NCBI RefSeq assembly: GCF_000260985.4
Contig: NC_017857.3
Span: 62,001-126,000 of the forward strand
Length of the DNA: 64,000 bases
Origin: Methylophaga nitratireducenticrescens
GTDB taxonomy: Bacteria; Pseudomonadota; Gammaproteobacteria; Nitrosococcales; Methylophagaceae
Direction: 5' to 3'
Below, in pieces: positions 1 through 9,046 of the stretch. Position 1 is the stretch's first letter; each line of letters begins with the position of its first letter. The translations under genes were made by a program, and so were the position numbers. The notes under the pieces are model-generated. The model did no database searches. It had not been told where the DNA came from and saw only the letters and a program-made list of their open reading frames with translations.

Positions 1-530
1 GGTACTGTCGTCTCACGCTCGTTATAGCCGTTTCCTTCAGGAACGATTTCTTTCAGTGTCAGTTGTGTTTCACTGATCGCAACAATCTGGCCATGGTTCA
101 ACCCCATGTAATTACCAATCTGTACACGATGTATCGTACTGTCTGGAGCCCGTATTAATGCCCATAAGCTTTCCTGTTCCAGAGTACCGACATATTGCAA
201 ATCACCCAGCGGATAATTTTCCAGAATTTCCTTCATCCGGTTTTCATTTGGCTGAATGCCATTATCAACCACTTGCTCCGGTTCCGGTTCGGGAACATCA
301 ATAACGGTTGGAACAAATGGATCACGTAACTCAGCAGCGGCATAACTGAATTTTTCATAAGGCTTCATCACAGGAATCGGTGGAATATCGACAACCTGAC
401 GAGCTTTTACTTCAGCAACATAGGCTTGCAGATCATCTTTTGGTTGCGAACAGGCCACCAGCAGAAATGCCATGGAAAGCAGAATAAGCTTTTGAATTAA
501 TGAATGGCTAGATATGGATATGTTCATCAT
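1..530 (-). CDS. pilP: Type IV pilus assembly lipoprotein PilP (partial)
   Basis: Inner-membrane lipoprotein of the type IV pilus alignment complex, which links PilN/PilO to the PilQ secretin. Translating the minus strand gives an N-terminal signal with lipobox LVAC (Cys about residue 27), then a Pro/Glu-rich linker, then the beta-domain with an NYPLGDLQYVGT-type stretch and an IGNYMGLNHG loop typical of PilP. The start ATG overlaps the pilO stop (TGATG); a second ATG follows directly. The C-terminus lies beyond the left window edge, as would pilQ. Last visible gene of pilM-N-O-P. Assignment by family pattern and position; high confidence. Confidence 0.93.
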   Translation of the reverse strand, partial: MMNISISSHSLIQKLILLSMAFLLVACSQPKDDLQAYVAEVKARQVVDIPPIPVMKPYEKFSYAAAELRDPFVPTVIDVPEPEPEQVVDNGIQPNENRMKEILENYPLGDLQYVGTLEQESLWALIRAPDSTIHRVQIGNYMGLNHGQIVAISETQLTLKEIVPEGNGYNERETTV

Positions 531-1117
531 CAATTACCCTGCTCGTCAAAGTAACGATAGGTCTTGGCCGTAATATCCATGGTCATATTTCCATCGCTGG
601 TTAATGGACCCATTTTGAAATTATGCAGTGTCACAATACGGGGTAATGCCGCTATCCCACTAATAAACTCAGCAAATTGATGATATGAGCCTGTCACGCG
701 CATAGTGATAGGCAATTCAATATAAAAATCAATCGGCCGTTCTTCTTCGGGCTTGAATAGTTCAAACTCCAGTCCATTTACCAAGCCAGTTCTGGAAATA
801 TCAACCAGCAGATCAGCCACTTCACTTTTCCGGGGTAATTGTTGCAACATCGAAGCAAATGACAACTCCATTTCTTTCATCTGCTCTTTGTAAGCTTCCA
901 GATTTACCGCTTTGCTCTGTTTTATTTCAAAGCTGGTACGCAACTCCGTTTCTGCTTGCTCAAGCTGTGCCAATTCAGCCCGTTTATCTTTAATTATGAA
1001 GTAGTAACCACCACCCCAAATTACTGCGCAGATTAGTATTGCGGCAACAATTTTTCCTATCAGCGGCCATTCACCACTTTCATTGAAATCAATATCATTG
1101 ACTGATGGGATATCCAC
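530..1117 (-). CDS. pilO: Type IV pilus inner-membrane protein PilO
   Basis: PilO forms a heterodimer with PilN in the inner membrane and connects the cytoplasmic PilM ring to PilP and the secretin. The 195-residue protein has a short cytoplasmic N-terminus, one membrane segment (about residues 23-41, rich in Ile/Gly), a coiled coil (about 44-90) and a ferredoxin-like periplasmic domain containing the FYIELPITMRVTGSYHQ strand of the family. Length is normal. It starts 2 bp after the pilN stop and overlaps pilP by 1 bp, so the genes are probably translationally coupled. Confidence 0.95.
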   Translation of the reverse strand: MDIPSVNDIDFNESGEWPLIGKIVAAILICAVIWGGGYYFIIKDKRAELAQLEQAETELRTSFEIKQSKAVNLEAYKEQMKEMELSFASMLQQLPRKSEVADLLVDISRTGLVNGLEFELFKPEEERPIDFYIELPITMRVTGSYHQFAEFISGIAALPRIVTLHNFKMGPLTSDGNMTMDITAKTYRYFDEQGN

Positions 1118-1119
1118 GA

Positions 1120-1680
1120 CTATTGCTCCTCATCCGTTTGCGGTTTGGACTCGGTGACTTCCAAAGTAAATTGACGAATGGCATCATCTCGGGAGGAGGT
1201 ACGCTGAACAACACGAAGTTTTGATTCCGTAAACTCCGGATCTTTATCGAGTTGATTCATGAATACTGATACCCTGGCATTGGTTTGCGCAACTCCTTGC
1301 ACAATCAATTTATCGCCTTCACGGCTTAAAACTTGAAGGTGAATTCCTTCCGGAACCGTTCTCACTAACGAATCGAACACTTTTACAACTTTAGGCCGGC
1401 TTTGTTGTAAATCCTGGATAACCTGCATTCTGGCTAATAATCGATCTCGCTGTTTCTCCAAATCCTGGATTTCTTTAATTTGACTATCGACTAGGGCTAT
1501 TTCTTGCTGCAGGTAGGCATTACGTTGATTTTGTTCATTAACAAGACCGTTGATATGTGAAGTAAATAAAATAAAGACCATAATGGCAAAAGCTAAAGTC
1601 AGTCCCATCGCTATATAGAACTGCTGTTGCTTTTCCTGACGTTTTTCTTCACGCCAGGGTAGAAGGTTAATATGTGCCAT
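1120..1680 (-). CDS. pilN: Type IV pilus assembly protein PilN
   Basis: Partner of PilO. Its cytoplasmic N-terminal peptide docks into PilM. The conserved start INLLPWREEKR is present directly after the ATG chosen here, so the longer open frame reaching back into pilM (beginning MWAGHEE) is rejected as the start. There is one membrane helix (about residues 22-42), then a coiled coil and a periplasmic ferredoxin-like domain. The ATG overlaps the pilM TAA by one base (TAATG), indicating coupled translation. About 186 residues, normal for the family. Confidence 0.95.
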   Translation of the reverse strand: MAHINLLPWREEKRQEKQQQFYIAMGLTLAFAIMVFILFTSHINGLVNEQNQRNAYLQQEIALVDSQIKEIQDLEKQRDRLLARMQVIQDLQQSRPKVVKVFDSLVRTVPEGIHLQVLSREGDKLIVQGVAQTNARVSVFMNQLDKDPEFTESKLRVVQRTSSRDDAIRQFTLEVTESKPQTDEEQ

Positions 1681-2738
1681 TAGTCGAAACTCCTCATGGC
1701 CAGCCCACAAGCAATCATCATCGAGGGGGCATCGTTACTGAGCGCCTGAACCTTGACTCTAGCGCCCAAGGCCATGTCGGTGAATGGATTGGCAATAGAT
1801 GTTGAGGTACCAGTTTCTACCTCAACAACCTTATCTACTCCCTCAATCGAGGCACAACCACCAGCAAGGATAATATGATCAATTGATTGGTACTGGCTTG
1901 ATGCTGAAAAGAAGAACTGCAGGGCTCGAGTGATGGTTACTGCCATGGAACGTTTGAAAGGCTCCAGTACCTTTGGTTCATAATCGTCAGGCAAGCTCTT
2001 ATCTTTTTTGGCACGGCCTGCTTCCTGATAAGACATTCCATAATAGCGCTCAATGTCTTCGGTCAGCATTCGGCCGCCAAAAGTCTGCTCTCTGGTAAAA
2101 ACAATTTTGCCGTTTACCAGAACATGTAACGTCGTTAAATTAGCTCCGATATCTGCAACAGCAACGGTTAAACCATTACCTTGATTGGGTAGTTGTCTGG
2201 CGATTAGAGAAAAAGCATTTTCGACAGTATAGGCTTCCACATCGACCAGTCTCGGTTTGAGTCCGGCTTTTTCCAGCACACTGGTACGAGCATCGACATT
2301 TTCGCGGCGGGAAGCGGCTAATAAAACATCTACGGCATCGGCATCAGCGGCAGATGGACCTAAAACCTCAAAGTCAAGTCGGACTTCATCAAGTGGATAG
2401 GGAATATAATTTTCTGCTTCCAACATTACATTTTCTTCCATATCACGTTCTGAAATGGAAGATGGAAAAGAAACAACTTTAGTAATGGCTGAATTCGCTG
2501 AAACCGCGACAGAAGCATCTCGAGATTTCGTCCCAGAACGTTTCACTGCACGCTTTATCGCACCAGCAACTTCATCACTGTTTTCGATGCGACCTTCTAC
2601 CACCGCATTTACCGGAAGAGGTTCCACCGCATAGGATTCAACCGTATAACGATCGCCGCGCTTATTAAGCTCCAACAGCTTTACTACTGAAGAGCTGATA
2701 TCTATCCCTAGTAAAGGGGATTTCTTACGTCCAAACAT
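1680..2738 (-). CDS. pilM: Type IV pilus actin-like ATPase PilM
   Basis: Cytoplasmic actin/FtsA-fold protein that binds the PilN N-terminus. The N-terminal phosphate-binding strand LGIDISSSVVKLLEL and the second loop VADIGANLTTLHVL are visible, as is an ILAGGCASIEG motif near the C-terminus. The start is set at MFGRKKSPLLG, the usual PilM beginning; the six-codon upstream extension has no family support. First gene of the pil operon, divergent from mrcA, an arrangement conserved in gammaproteobacteria. The 188-bp spacer should hold both promoters, though I could not assign boxes with confidence. Confidence 0.95.
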   Translation of the reverse strand: MFGRKKSPLLGIDISSSVVKLLELNKRGDRYTVESYAVEPLPVNAVVEGRIENSDEVAGAIKRAVKRSGTKSRDASVAVSANSAITKVVSFPSSISERDMEENVMLEAENYIPYPLDEVRLDFEVLGPSAADADAVDVLLAASRRENVDARTSVLEKAGLKPRLVDVEAYTVENAFSLIARQLPNQGNGLTVAVADIGANLTTLHVLVNGKIVFTREQTFGGRMLTEDIERYYGMSYQEAGRAKKDKSLPDDYEPKVLEPFKRSMAVTITRALQFFFSASSQYQSIDHIILAGGCASIEGVDKVVEVETGTSTSIANPFTDMALGARVKVQALSNDAPSMMIACGLAMRSFD

Positions 2739-2926
2739 GCATCGCCCCAATTCCATCGAAATGATGTGTGTAGCACACTTACCTTTGCAACTTAAAGTAG
2801 TTTATTAACTATTGTCAGGATGTCAACAACTAAAAATATGATATTTTCCTGAAAAGTCATTAACTGGCTTTATTAGTGTGTTTATATATACTCTACGGTT
2901 TTATTTTTTGCGAACGAAAAAATCCA

Positions 2927-5326
2927 ATGTCGCGACTTGTGTCACGCCTTTTAAAATGGGGCTTTAGCTTTTTTGTAGCCGGTCTACTGTTTATCGCTGT
3001 AGTCTATCTATTTTTATCACCTAAACTTCCGAGTCCGGAATCACTACGCTCGGTTCAGTTGCAGATACCCTTACGTATTTTTAGTGAAGAAGGTCTTTTA
3101 ATGGCTGAATTTGGAGAGAAACGCCGAATTCCTGTCCAGTATGAGGATTTTCCGCCCAAACTCATACAAGCTTTCCTCGCAGCCGAAGACGATCGCTTTT
3201 TTGAACACCCTGGCGTGGATTATCAAGGGTTGCTCCGGGCAGCATATTCGCTGGCTGTTACCGGCGAAAAAACACAGGGTGGCAGTACCATTACCATGCA
3301 GGTTGCCCGTAATTTTTTCTTAAGTAATGAAAAAACATATTTGCGCAAAATTAATGAGATTATTCTGTCATTAGAAATAGAAAATACTCTCTCCAAAGAA
3401 GAAATTCTTGCTTTGTATCTAAATAAAATATTCCTGGGTCATCGCTCTTACGGTGTTGGAGCGGCAGCTGATGTTTATTATGGTAAAAAGCTCGAAGAGT
3501 TAACGCTGGGCCAAATGGCAATGATCGCCGGATTACCCAAAGCTCCTTCTACCACGAATCCGATCACTTCTCCGCAACGAGCGATGGACCGCCGAAATTA
3601 TGTACTCAGCAGAATGCTTGATGTGGGTTTTATTACTCAGTCCGAATATCAAGATGCCTTAAAAGAAGAAGTGAGTGCACGCTATCATGGACGCGAAATA
3701 GAAGTTTATGCACCGTATGTTTCTGAAATGGTGCGCACTTATCTGATAGATGAATTTGGTGAAGAAATCTACGAAAAGGGTATTCGAGTATTTACAACGA
3801 TCAAAGCTAAACATCAGCAAGCGGCAACCAAGGCATTGCAAGATGCTTTATTGGCCTATGACAAACGTCATGGTTATCGAGGACCAACAGCGAAAGTAGA
3901 TCTGAGTGAATTACCGGATTTGGCAGCATCAGAACAGTTTCTGAAAGATTTTTCGATTATAGGATCCATCAGCCCAGGTCTGGTATTGAGCATAAAAGAT
4001 AACTCTGCTCAGGTATTTGTGAAGGATTTCGGACAAATTGAATTACCCTTTTCAGCGGTAAGTTGGGCTCAGCCGCAGCTCAGTGCATACAGCATGGGGA
4101 AAAAACCACAATCCATAAATGAGGTATTAACTGTTGGCGATATTATCTATCTACGAGCGTTAGAAGACGATGAATGGCAGTTAACACAAATTCCCGAAGT
4201 ACAGGGAGCCTTGGTCTCGCTTGCTCCTGAAGATGGCGCAATAACCTCTTTACAAGGAGGATTTGATTTCTTCCAGAGTAAATTTAATCGTGCAACACAA
4301 TCAAAGCGTCAACCTGGATCAGGATTTAAGCCTTTTGTTTATTCAGCTGCACTGGAAAAAGGCTATACGGCCGCAACTGTAGTAAATGATGCGCCAGTGG
4401 TATTTGATGATCCGGGGTTGGAGAATGTCTGGCGCCCCGAAAATTACAGTGGACGTTTTTTTGGCCCCACCCGATTAAGGGAAGCACTTACGCACTCTCG
4501 AAACCTTGTTTCTATACGGCTGTTAAGAGATATTGGAATTGCCTATACAGTGGATTATGTACAACGGTTTGGATTTCTGCCTGAGCAAGTACCACCGAAT
4601 TTATCTATAGCCTTAGGTAGTGGTAACGCTGCACCATTAGATATGGCGCGGGCATATGCGACATTAGCCAATGGTGGGTACCTGATAGACCCTTATATTA
4701 TTAATCGGGTTGAAAATGCTGCTGGTGAAATTCTGATGCAGACCAAACCCAAGAAAGTCTGCGACAGCTGTGCTATACCCGCAGCCGATATCAGTGAAGA
4801 AGAAGCCCTGATGCAAGCTGAATTGTTAGGCTTTTATCCAGCCAAACAGGTCATTACCCCACAAAATGCTTACATTATTAACAGCATGCTGCGTGATGTA
4901 GTGAAGTTTGGTACAGGTCGCCAGGCATTAAGTTTAAATCGCGGTGACTTGGCGGGTAAAACCGGCACAACAAATGATCAACTGGATGCCTGGTTCAATG
5001 GCTTTAACCCCAAACTGGTTGCTATAAGCTGGGTCGGCTTTGATAATCCAAGTACCTTAGGTCGCTATGAAACGGGAGGACGTGCTGCTTTACCAATGTG
5101 GATTGATTTTATGCGTGTAGCACTTGAAGATATTCCCGAACAAAGCTTTCAGCAGCCTGTTGATATGGTCACTGTTCGCATTGATCCGGAAACAGGATTG
5201 CAGGCACAACCAGACGATACGGATGCAATTTACGAAATCTTCCGTAAAGAAAATGTTCCGGCAATGCGTGGTGGCAGTAGCACCTCAGCCGAAGAACAGG
5301 ATGATTCACTTATCGAACTTTTCTAG
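2927..5326 (+). CDS. mrcA: Penicillin-binding protein 1a (bifunctional peptidoglycan synthase)
   Basis: Class A PBP that polymerises glycan strands and cross-links peptides at the outer face of the inner membrane. About 799 residues, close to the usual 800-850. One N-terminal membrane anchor (about 12-32) is followed by the GT51 domain with EDDRFFEHPG (about 87-96) and GGSTITMQVARNFF, then an OB-like insert, then the transpeptidase domain with catalytic SGFK (Ser about 465), a SRN box and KTGTT (about 676). The start is taken at MSRLVS rather than 17 codons upstream because the extension MCLYILYG lacks family support; neither has a strong ribosome site. Divergent from pilM. Confidence 0.95.
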   Translation: MSRLVSRLLKWGFSFFVAGLLFIAVVYLFLSPKLPSPESLRSVQLQIPLRIFSEEGLLMAEFGEKRRIPVQYEDFPPKLIQAFLAAEDDRFFEHPGVDYQGLLRAAYSLAVTGEKTQGGSTITMQVARNFFLSNEKTYLRKINEIILSLEIENTLSKEEILALYLNKIFLGHRSYGVGAAADVYYGKKLEELTLGQMAMIAGLPKAPSTTNPITSPQRAMDRRNYVLSRMLDVGFITQSEYQDALKEEVSARYHGREIEVYAPYVSEMVRTYLIDEFGEEIYEKGIRVFTTIKAKHQQAATKALQDALLAYDKRHGYRGPTAKVDLSELPDLAASEQFLKDFSIIGSISPGLVLSIKDNSAQVFVKDFGQIELPFSAVSWAQPQLSAYSMGKKPQSINEVLTVGDIIYLRALEDDEWQLTQIPEVQGALVSLAPEDGAITSLQGGFDFFQSKFNRATQSKRQPGSGFKPFVYSAALEKGYTAATVVNDAPVVFDDPGLENVWRPENYSGRFFGPTRLREALTHSRNLVSIRLLRDIGIAYTVDYVQRFGFLPEQVPPNLSIALGSGNAAPLDMARAYATLANGGYLIDPYIINRVENAAGEILMQTKPKKVCDSCAIPAADISEEEALMQAELLGFYPAKQVITPQNAYIINSMLRDVVKFGTGRQALSLNRGDLAGKTGTTNDQLDAWFNGFNPKLVAISWVGFDNPSTLGRYETGGRAALPMWIDFMRVALEDIPEQSFQQPVDMVTVRIDPETGLQAQPDDTDAIYEIFRKENVPAMRGGSSTSAEEQDDSLIELF

Positions 5327-5473
5327 GGCTTGTTTACCCCGCGTCTCTACTATTGCTGGGACACCATTGGTTGGGGAAAGATCCTATTAAGGTCCTTGGA
5401 GCAGATTTTATTCATCAGGCATCAAACCATAGAACTCATGGAGTAAGCCAGCAGCTTTATTGGAAAGATTGGC

Positions 5474-6571
5474 TCAATCACTTTCACTGACCAGCCTTCT
5501 CAAGCGATTCATGACCTCCATGTTTGCCTCTTCCATTGCCGAAAGCGCCTGCAGAGCCTCTTCGGACTCTCCGGCTTGATACAGTTCAACTGCCCGTCTC
5601 GCCTGCACATGGACTTGACGGTGAGGCTCCTCAATGCGCTGAAATTCGGAAGCATTCATAAACACCGTCTGTCCTGAACCTTCATAGTACCAACGGCCGA
5701 GGCGACATTCTTCTTCACTTGGCAACGACTTTGGATCGACGTATTCCAGCCCCAGTAAGCAACGGTAGACTAACAACTTGATCTCCAACTCTTCCAGATT
5801 GGCAAACTCCACTTCGCTGGCCAAAGCGGTGCGATTGAGCACACGTCCCCCATCGCCTGCCAGACCCAGCACTTCAGTGGTGCGAGCCAAAATCCGACTG
5901 GCATTCTCGTCCACTCGACTGACTGCTTCAGAGTTGGCCTGCATGTCAGCATCCGCTTGTCGTGTTTGAGCCTGAATAGTGTCGACCAGCGATCTGATCT
6001 CGCGTGTGGCATCACTGGTACGCTCGGAGAGACTTCTGACTTCACTGGCAACCACAGCAAAACCGCGTCCGTGGGTTCCGGCACGCGCCGCTTCAATACT
6101 GGCATTCAAGGCCAACAGATTTGTCTGATCGGAAATACTGTCGATCAAGGAGACAAACCGACTAACCTCCTCCGTGCGCTCCTGAAGAGTTCGCACTTGC
6201 TCGGCAGACTGACGGGTTGCAGTAACAATCTGACTGAGTTCAGCGCCCAATTGGTGCAGATCAGTTTCGTTAGATCGCGATGCCGACAAAGACTCACCAG
6301 CAGCGGCATTAGCCTCTTCCAACTGACCGGAAAACACTCCGAACGAATTCTTGAGCGCTGTCAATGAGGCACTGAAACCGGTAAAACTACTTAAAATACC
6401 CTGCTGTTCTGTAAACTGATGCTGCCGAGATATCTGTTCGGAACGCAAATCTTCACGTTCTTTTTCAAGCATCCGCACCTGTTCCTGAAGAGAACGGTTC
6501 TCCGCGATCAATAGATCCTTTTCATCATCAATCGGCGGGTTGCGCCAGAACAGCAATGCACTTCCAAACAT
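5474..6571 (-). CDS. Soluble chemoreceptor with C-terminal CZB zinc-binding-type domain
   Basis: Methyl-accepting-chemotaxis-type signalling protein without a convincing membrane segment or signal peptide, so probably cytoplasmic. The N-terminal coiled coil (about 18-60) leads into the MCP hairpin with the kinase-contact tip [18 protein letters not shown] (about 149-166) and [14 protein letters not shown]-terminal CZB domain (about 258-330) shows the CRLGRWYY core (Cys289) and the PHRQVH pair (His317, His321). The first histidine normally found in CZB helix 1 appears to be replaced (KLLVYR, about 265-270), so metal binding may be altered. It is divergent from nnrS with an NsrR operator between them, which suggests a link to NO stress. 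The sensory ligand is unknown. Confidence 0.85.
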   Translation of the reverse strand: MFGSALLFWRNPPIDDEKDLLIAENRSLQEQVRMLEKEREDLRSEQISRQHQFTEQQGILSSFTGFSASLTALKNSFGVFSGQLEEANAAAGESLSASRSNETDLHQLGAELSQIVTATRQSAEQVRTLQERTEEVSRFVSLIDSISDQTNLLALNASIEAARAGTHGRGFAVVASEVRSLSERTSDATREIRSLVDTIQAQTRQADADMQANSEAVSRVDENASRILARTTEVLGLAGDGGRVLNRTALASEVEFANLEELEIKLLVYRCLLGLEYVDPKSLPSEEECRLGRWYYEGSGQTVFMNASEFQRIEEPHRQVHVQARRAVELYQAGESEEALQALSAMEEANMEVMNRLRRLVSESD

Positions 6572-6601
6572 GGCACTAACCTCTTTGATTATTTTTTATA
6601 A

Positions 6602-6624
6602 TAAATGTATTTTACATACATCTT
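6602..6624. promoter_or_regulatory. NsrR operator between the CZB chemoreceptor and nnrS
   Basis: A 23-bp imperfect palindrome whose half sites ATGTAT and ATACATCTT are centred 1 bp apart as in the known NsrR consensus (AAGATGYATTT, one base, AAATRCATCTT). It lies about 30 bp upstream of the chemoreceptor start and 24 bp upstream of the nnrS start, so it could repress both. The same pattern recurs before ytfE and an nsrR-like gene is 1.2 kb away. Seen by eye; binding is inferred. Confidence 0.75.
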
Positions 6625-6647
6625 ATTACAACATCAAAGGATAACAA

Positions 6648-7817
6648 ATGCCGACTGATGTCAGCAGCACAGTTATGTACAATCAATCGAAGGTCTGGTT
6701 GGCTCTGTGGTTGTTCCCGCTGGTCAGCGCCTATGCGATGATCATTATGCCTCTGACATTGTACAGCCTGTATCAGACACAAGGCTTGCCAGGGCTGAGC
6801 CAGCCTGAAGGCCATGCGCATGAGATGCTGTTCGGATTGGTTACTGGTTTGATTGCTGGCTATCTAAGCGGTCGCCCAGAACGTAAAGTTGCTCTACTGA
6901 TACTGCTGGCATGGTTTGCAGCCCGGGTGGCCTCGCTTAACTGGCCAGATAGTCTTTGGTCTACGGTACTGCAGGCGCTACTAGTTGCCCTGCTGCTCTG
7001 GCAGATACTTCCGCGTCTGAACGCCGCTAAACGCTGGCGAAACCGCATACTGCTGCCATTAATCTTTGCATTGCTGGGGCTGGGCGTGTTGAGTGCGTTG
7101 AGCCGAGGACTTACTTTGCCGATGTGGTTTTGGCCGACCGCCCAAGTTACCGGCATATTGCTGGCATTATTGTTAAGCTACATGGGCGGCCGTTTGCTGG
7201 CCCCAGCCATCGCCAATGCTATAGATCGTACCGGTGGAACAATACTGAAGGCTCGAGTGCAACCACGTATCGAAGGAGGCCTGATCCTTACGCTGGCTAC
7301 GGCCGCCCTTCTATCTTTGTCGAGCACTCAAATTCCAGGTTGGTTTAGCGCACTACCATTGTGGCTAGCAGCACTGTTGATCTGTATACGAATCGTCCGC
7401 TGGCAGCCGTGGCGTCTGGGTGGCCGCTTGGATCTGTTATGCCTGCTAGCAGGTTATGGCTGGCTGGCACCGGGACTTATAGTCATGGCGCTGCAACAAA
7501 CACGAGGTCTTTCAACTGGACCGGGGTTGCATCTGGTGACCATCGGTACTCTGGGTATTCTGGCCACTGGTGTAATTATGCGGCTGACGGCACAACGTCG
7601 CAAACGTGACCTGCCAACCGGAAGCTGGTGGGCCCTGATTGCCCTGCTTTTCAGCCTTGCAGCCGTCAGTCGGGCCCTGCCCGATCTGTTCCTCTTGCTT
7701 CCCTGGAGCGCGCGAACAATACTGTATTTCTTCGCTGCTGGTGGCTGGTCACTGGCCTGGGGATTAACACTGATTTATCAATTGCGAACACTACAACGTC
7801 CGGTAGTGAGTACTTAG
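6648..7817 (+). CDS. nnrS: NnrS-family membrane protein (nitric oxide stress)
   Basis: Polytopic inner-membrane protein of the NnrS family, reported to contain haem and copper and to relieve NO-induced stress. The family motif GHAHEMLFG follows the first helix (about residues 50-58), and the late helix contains HLVTIGTLGILATGVIMR. About twelve hydrophobic segments in 389 residues. A good ribosome site (AAAGGA, 6-7 nt upstream) supports the start. The nnrS stop codon TAG lies inside the ribosome-binding region of nsrR, so the two form an operon. An NsrR operator precedes it. High confidence in family; exact biochemistry is unsettled. Confidence 0.92.
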   Translation: MPTDVSSTVMYNQSKVWLALWLFPLVSAYAMIIMPLTLYSLYQTQGLPGLSQPEGHAHEMLFGLVTGLIAGYLSGRPERKVALLILLAWFAARVASLNWPDSLWSTVLQALLVALLLWQILPRLNAAKRWRNRILLPLIFALLGLGVLSALSRGLTLPMWFWPTAQVTGILLALLLSYMGGRLLAPAIANAIDRTGGTILKARVQPRIEGGLILTLATAALLSLSSTQIPGWFSALPLWLAALLICIRIVRWQPWRLGGRLDLLCLLAGYGWLAPGLIVMALQQTRGLSTGPGLHLVTIGTLGILATGVIMRLTAQRRKRDLPTGSWWALIALLFSLAAVSRALPDLFLLLPWSARTILYFFAAGGWSLAWGLTLIYQLRTLQRPVVST

Positions 7818-7826
7818 GAGACAACA

Positions 7827-8264
7827 TTGCGTATTACAAGCTATACCGACTATGCCCTGCGCGTCCTCATTTATCTGGCGGCAGAGCCCGGACGCAAAAC
7901 GACCATCAGAGAAATTTCAACGACCTTTGGTATTTCCAAGAATCACCTGATGAAAGTGGTAAATCAACTAAGCCGATTAGGGTATATTGATTCTGTTCGG
8001 GGAAAGAACGGTGGTCTGAACCTGCATTGCTCACCGACAGAAGTCAATCTGGGCATATTGTTCCAGCAAACAGAAACCGACTTAGGCCTGGTGGAATGTT
8101 ACACTGAGAACAACACCTGCAGTATCACCCCTGCGTGCCAGCTCAAACACATTCTGGCAGAGGCACAGCAGGCGTTCATTGATGTTCTGGGGCAATACAG
8201 CCTGGCCGATCTGGTCACAGCCAGACACCGGCCAGAACTGTTAAAACTGCTAAACCTGAACTGA
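7827..8264 (+). CDS. nsrR: Rrf2-family nitric oxide-sensing repressor NsrR
   Basis: Iron-sulfur repressor that releases DNA on nitrosylation by NO. The protein closely follows the NsrR pattern: an N-terminal winged helix (TSYTDYALRVLIYLA, then ISKNHLMKVVNQLSRLGYI and VRGKNGG) and three cluster cysteines C91, C98 and C104 in a CSITPAC context. A TTG start is chosen because GGAG sits 9 nt upstream and the protein then begins exactly as NsrR proteins do (MRITSYTDY). 145 residues, normal length. Cotranscribed with nnrS; two NsrR-like operators nearby imply local autoregulation. Confidence 0.93.
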   Translation: MRITSYTDYALRVLIYLAAEPGRKTTIREISTTFGISKNHLMKVVNQLSRLGYIDSVRGKNGGLNLHCSPTEVNLGILFQQTETDLGLVECYTENNTCSITPACQLKHILAEAQQAFIDVLGQYSLADLVTARHRPELLKLLNLN

Positions 8265-8285
8265 GTGCCTCCCTGTGGAGAACTT

Positions 8286-8960
8286 TCAGGCAGCCAGAGC
8301 CCGACGGAACAATACATTATTCTCCAGATGAATATGTTCCATCAGATCATTACGCAACTGATCCAGTCCGAGATACAAGGCACGCCAAGTGTTACAGGCG
8401 TCTGCAGGTGGTGTCATATCGTTTGTTAGCTCAACCAGACGCTGCAGCGCTTCTCCGTGGTCATTATGCTCGTGCATCATGACTTGAATAGGGCCGCCAG
8501 CATGAGCGCCAGCACCTTGCTGAAGCATGGGGAACAGAATGCTCTCTTCCTTTTGCATATGACTTTCCAACTCATTTTCCAAGATCTCAAGCTGATCTGC
8601 CAGCCCCAGCGGACAATCGGACTTGTCTCCGTGTACCGTCTCAACTCTGCGCGCCATACGGCGAAGCTCCGGAAGTTGCTCTCGGTGCACCAAATGGAAA
8701 TGGTTGTAGATGTAGTTGACCAGTTCGGGAATCGGTCGTGTTGTCCAATCCTGTTCGGGTGACTCATCTTTCAGCGCTTCCAACTGTTTCAGCACGGGTT
8801 CGGCATCCAGTTGTTTGCGCTGCAAAGCTTCTTCAAGACTGATGCCCCCGCCGCAGCAGAAATCCAGCTTATACTGTCGAAAGACCCGCGTGGCACCGGC
8901 AAGCTGCGTGGCAATTTCGCCAAGACTGGTTTGTAGCAGGGACTGGGTAGATGTGGTCAT
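8286..8960 (-). CDS. ytfE: Iron-sulfur cluster repair di-iron protein YtfE (RIC)
   Basis: Di-iron hemerythrin-like protein that repairs iron-sulfur clusters damaged by NO or oxidative stress. The N-terminal ScdA-type domain carries the signature FCCGGG (about residues 34-39). The C-terminal domain contains regularly placed His/Glu ligands (HFHLVHREQLPEL, HMQKEE, MMHEHNDHG, HIHLENN). 224 residues, as in E. coli. The start is set at MTTSTQ, preceded by AGGAGC; the longer frame begins inside the operator. Converges with nsrR. Expected to be NsrR-repressed through the palindrome just upstream. Confidence 0.95.
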   Translation of the reverse strand: MTTSTQSLLQTSLGEIATQLAGATRVFRQYKLDFCCGGGISLEEALQRKQLDAEPVLKQLEALKDESPEQDWTTRPIPELVNYIYNHFHLVHREQLPELRRMARRVETVHGDKSDCPLGLADQLEILENELESHMQKEESILFPMLQQGAGAHAGGPIQVMMHEHNDHGEALQRLVELTNDMTPPADACNTWRALYLGLDQLRNDLMEHIHLENNVLFRRALAA

Positions 8961-8973
8961 AATGCGCTCCTTA

Positions 8974-8996
8974 AAGGTGTATTTAAAAAACATCTT
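8974..8996 (-). promoter_or_regulatory. NsrR operator upstream of ytfE
   Basis: A 23-bp palindrome with half sites AAGGTGTATTT and AAAAACATCTT around one central base, which is nearly the published NsrR consensus. It lies 14 bp upstream of the ytfE ATG, in a position to overlap the promoter or transcript start. Together with the site before nnrS it defines a local NsrR regulon. Confidence 0.8.
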
Positions 8997-9046
8997 TTGA
9001 AAGGTATTATGGACTCATCTTTAACGATGTCAAGTATGGTCCTTCA

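Noticed and set aside
1681-1710. Upstream extension of pilN into pilM
   Set aside because: Conserved PilN N-terminus begins at the later ATG, which is coupled to the pilM stop.
5326-5340. GGGCTTGTTTACC right after the mrcA stop, preceded by TA, resembling the MITE-like ends
   Set aside because: Only the first nine bases match; no subterminal match or opposite end. Probably chance.
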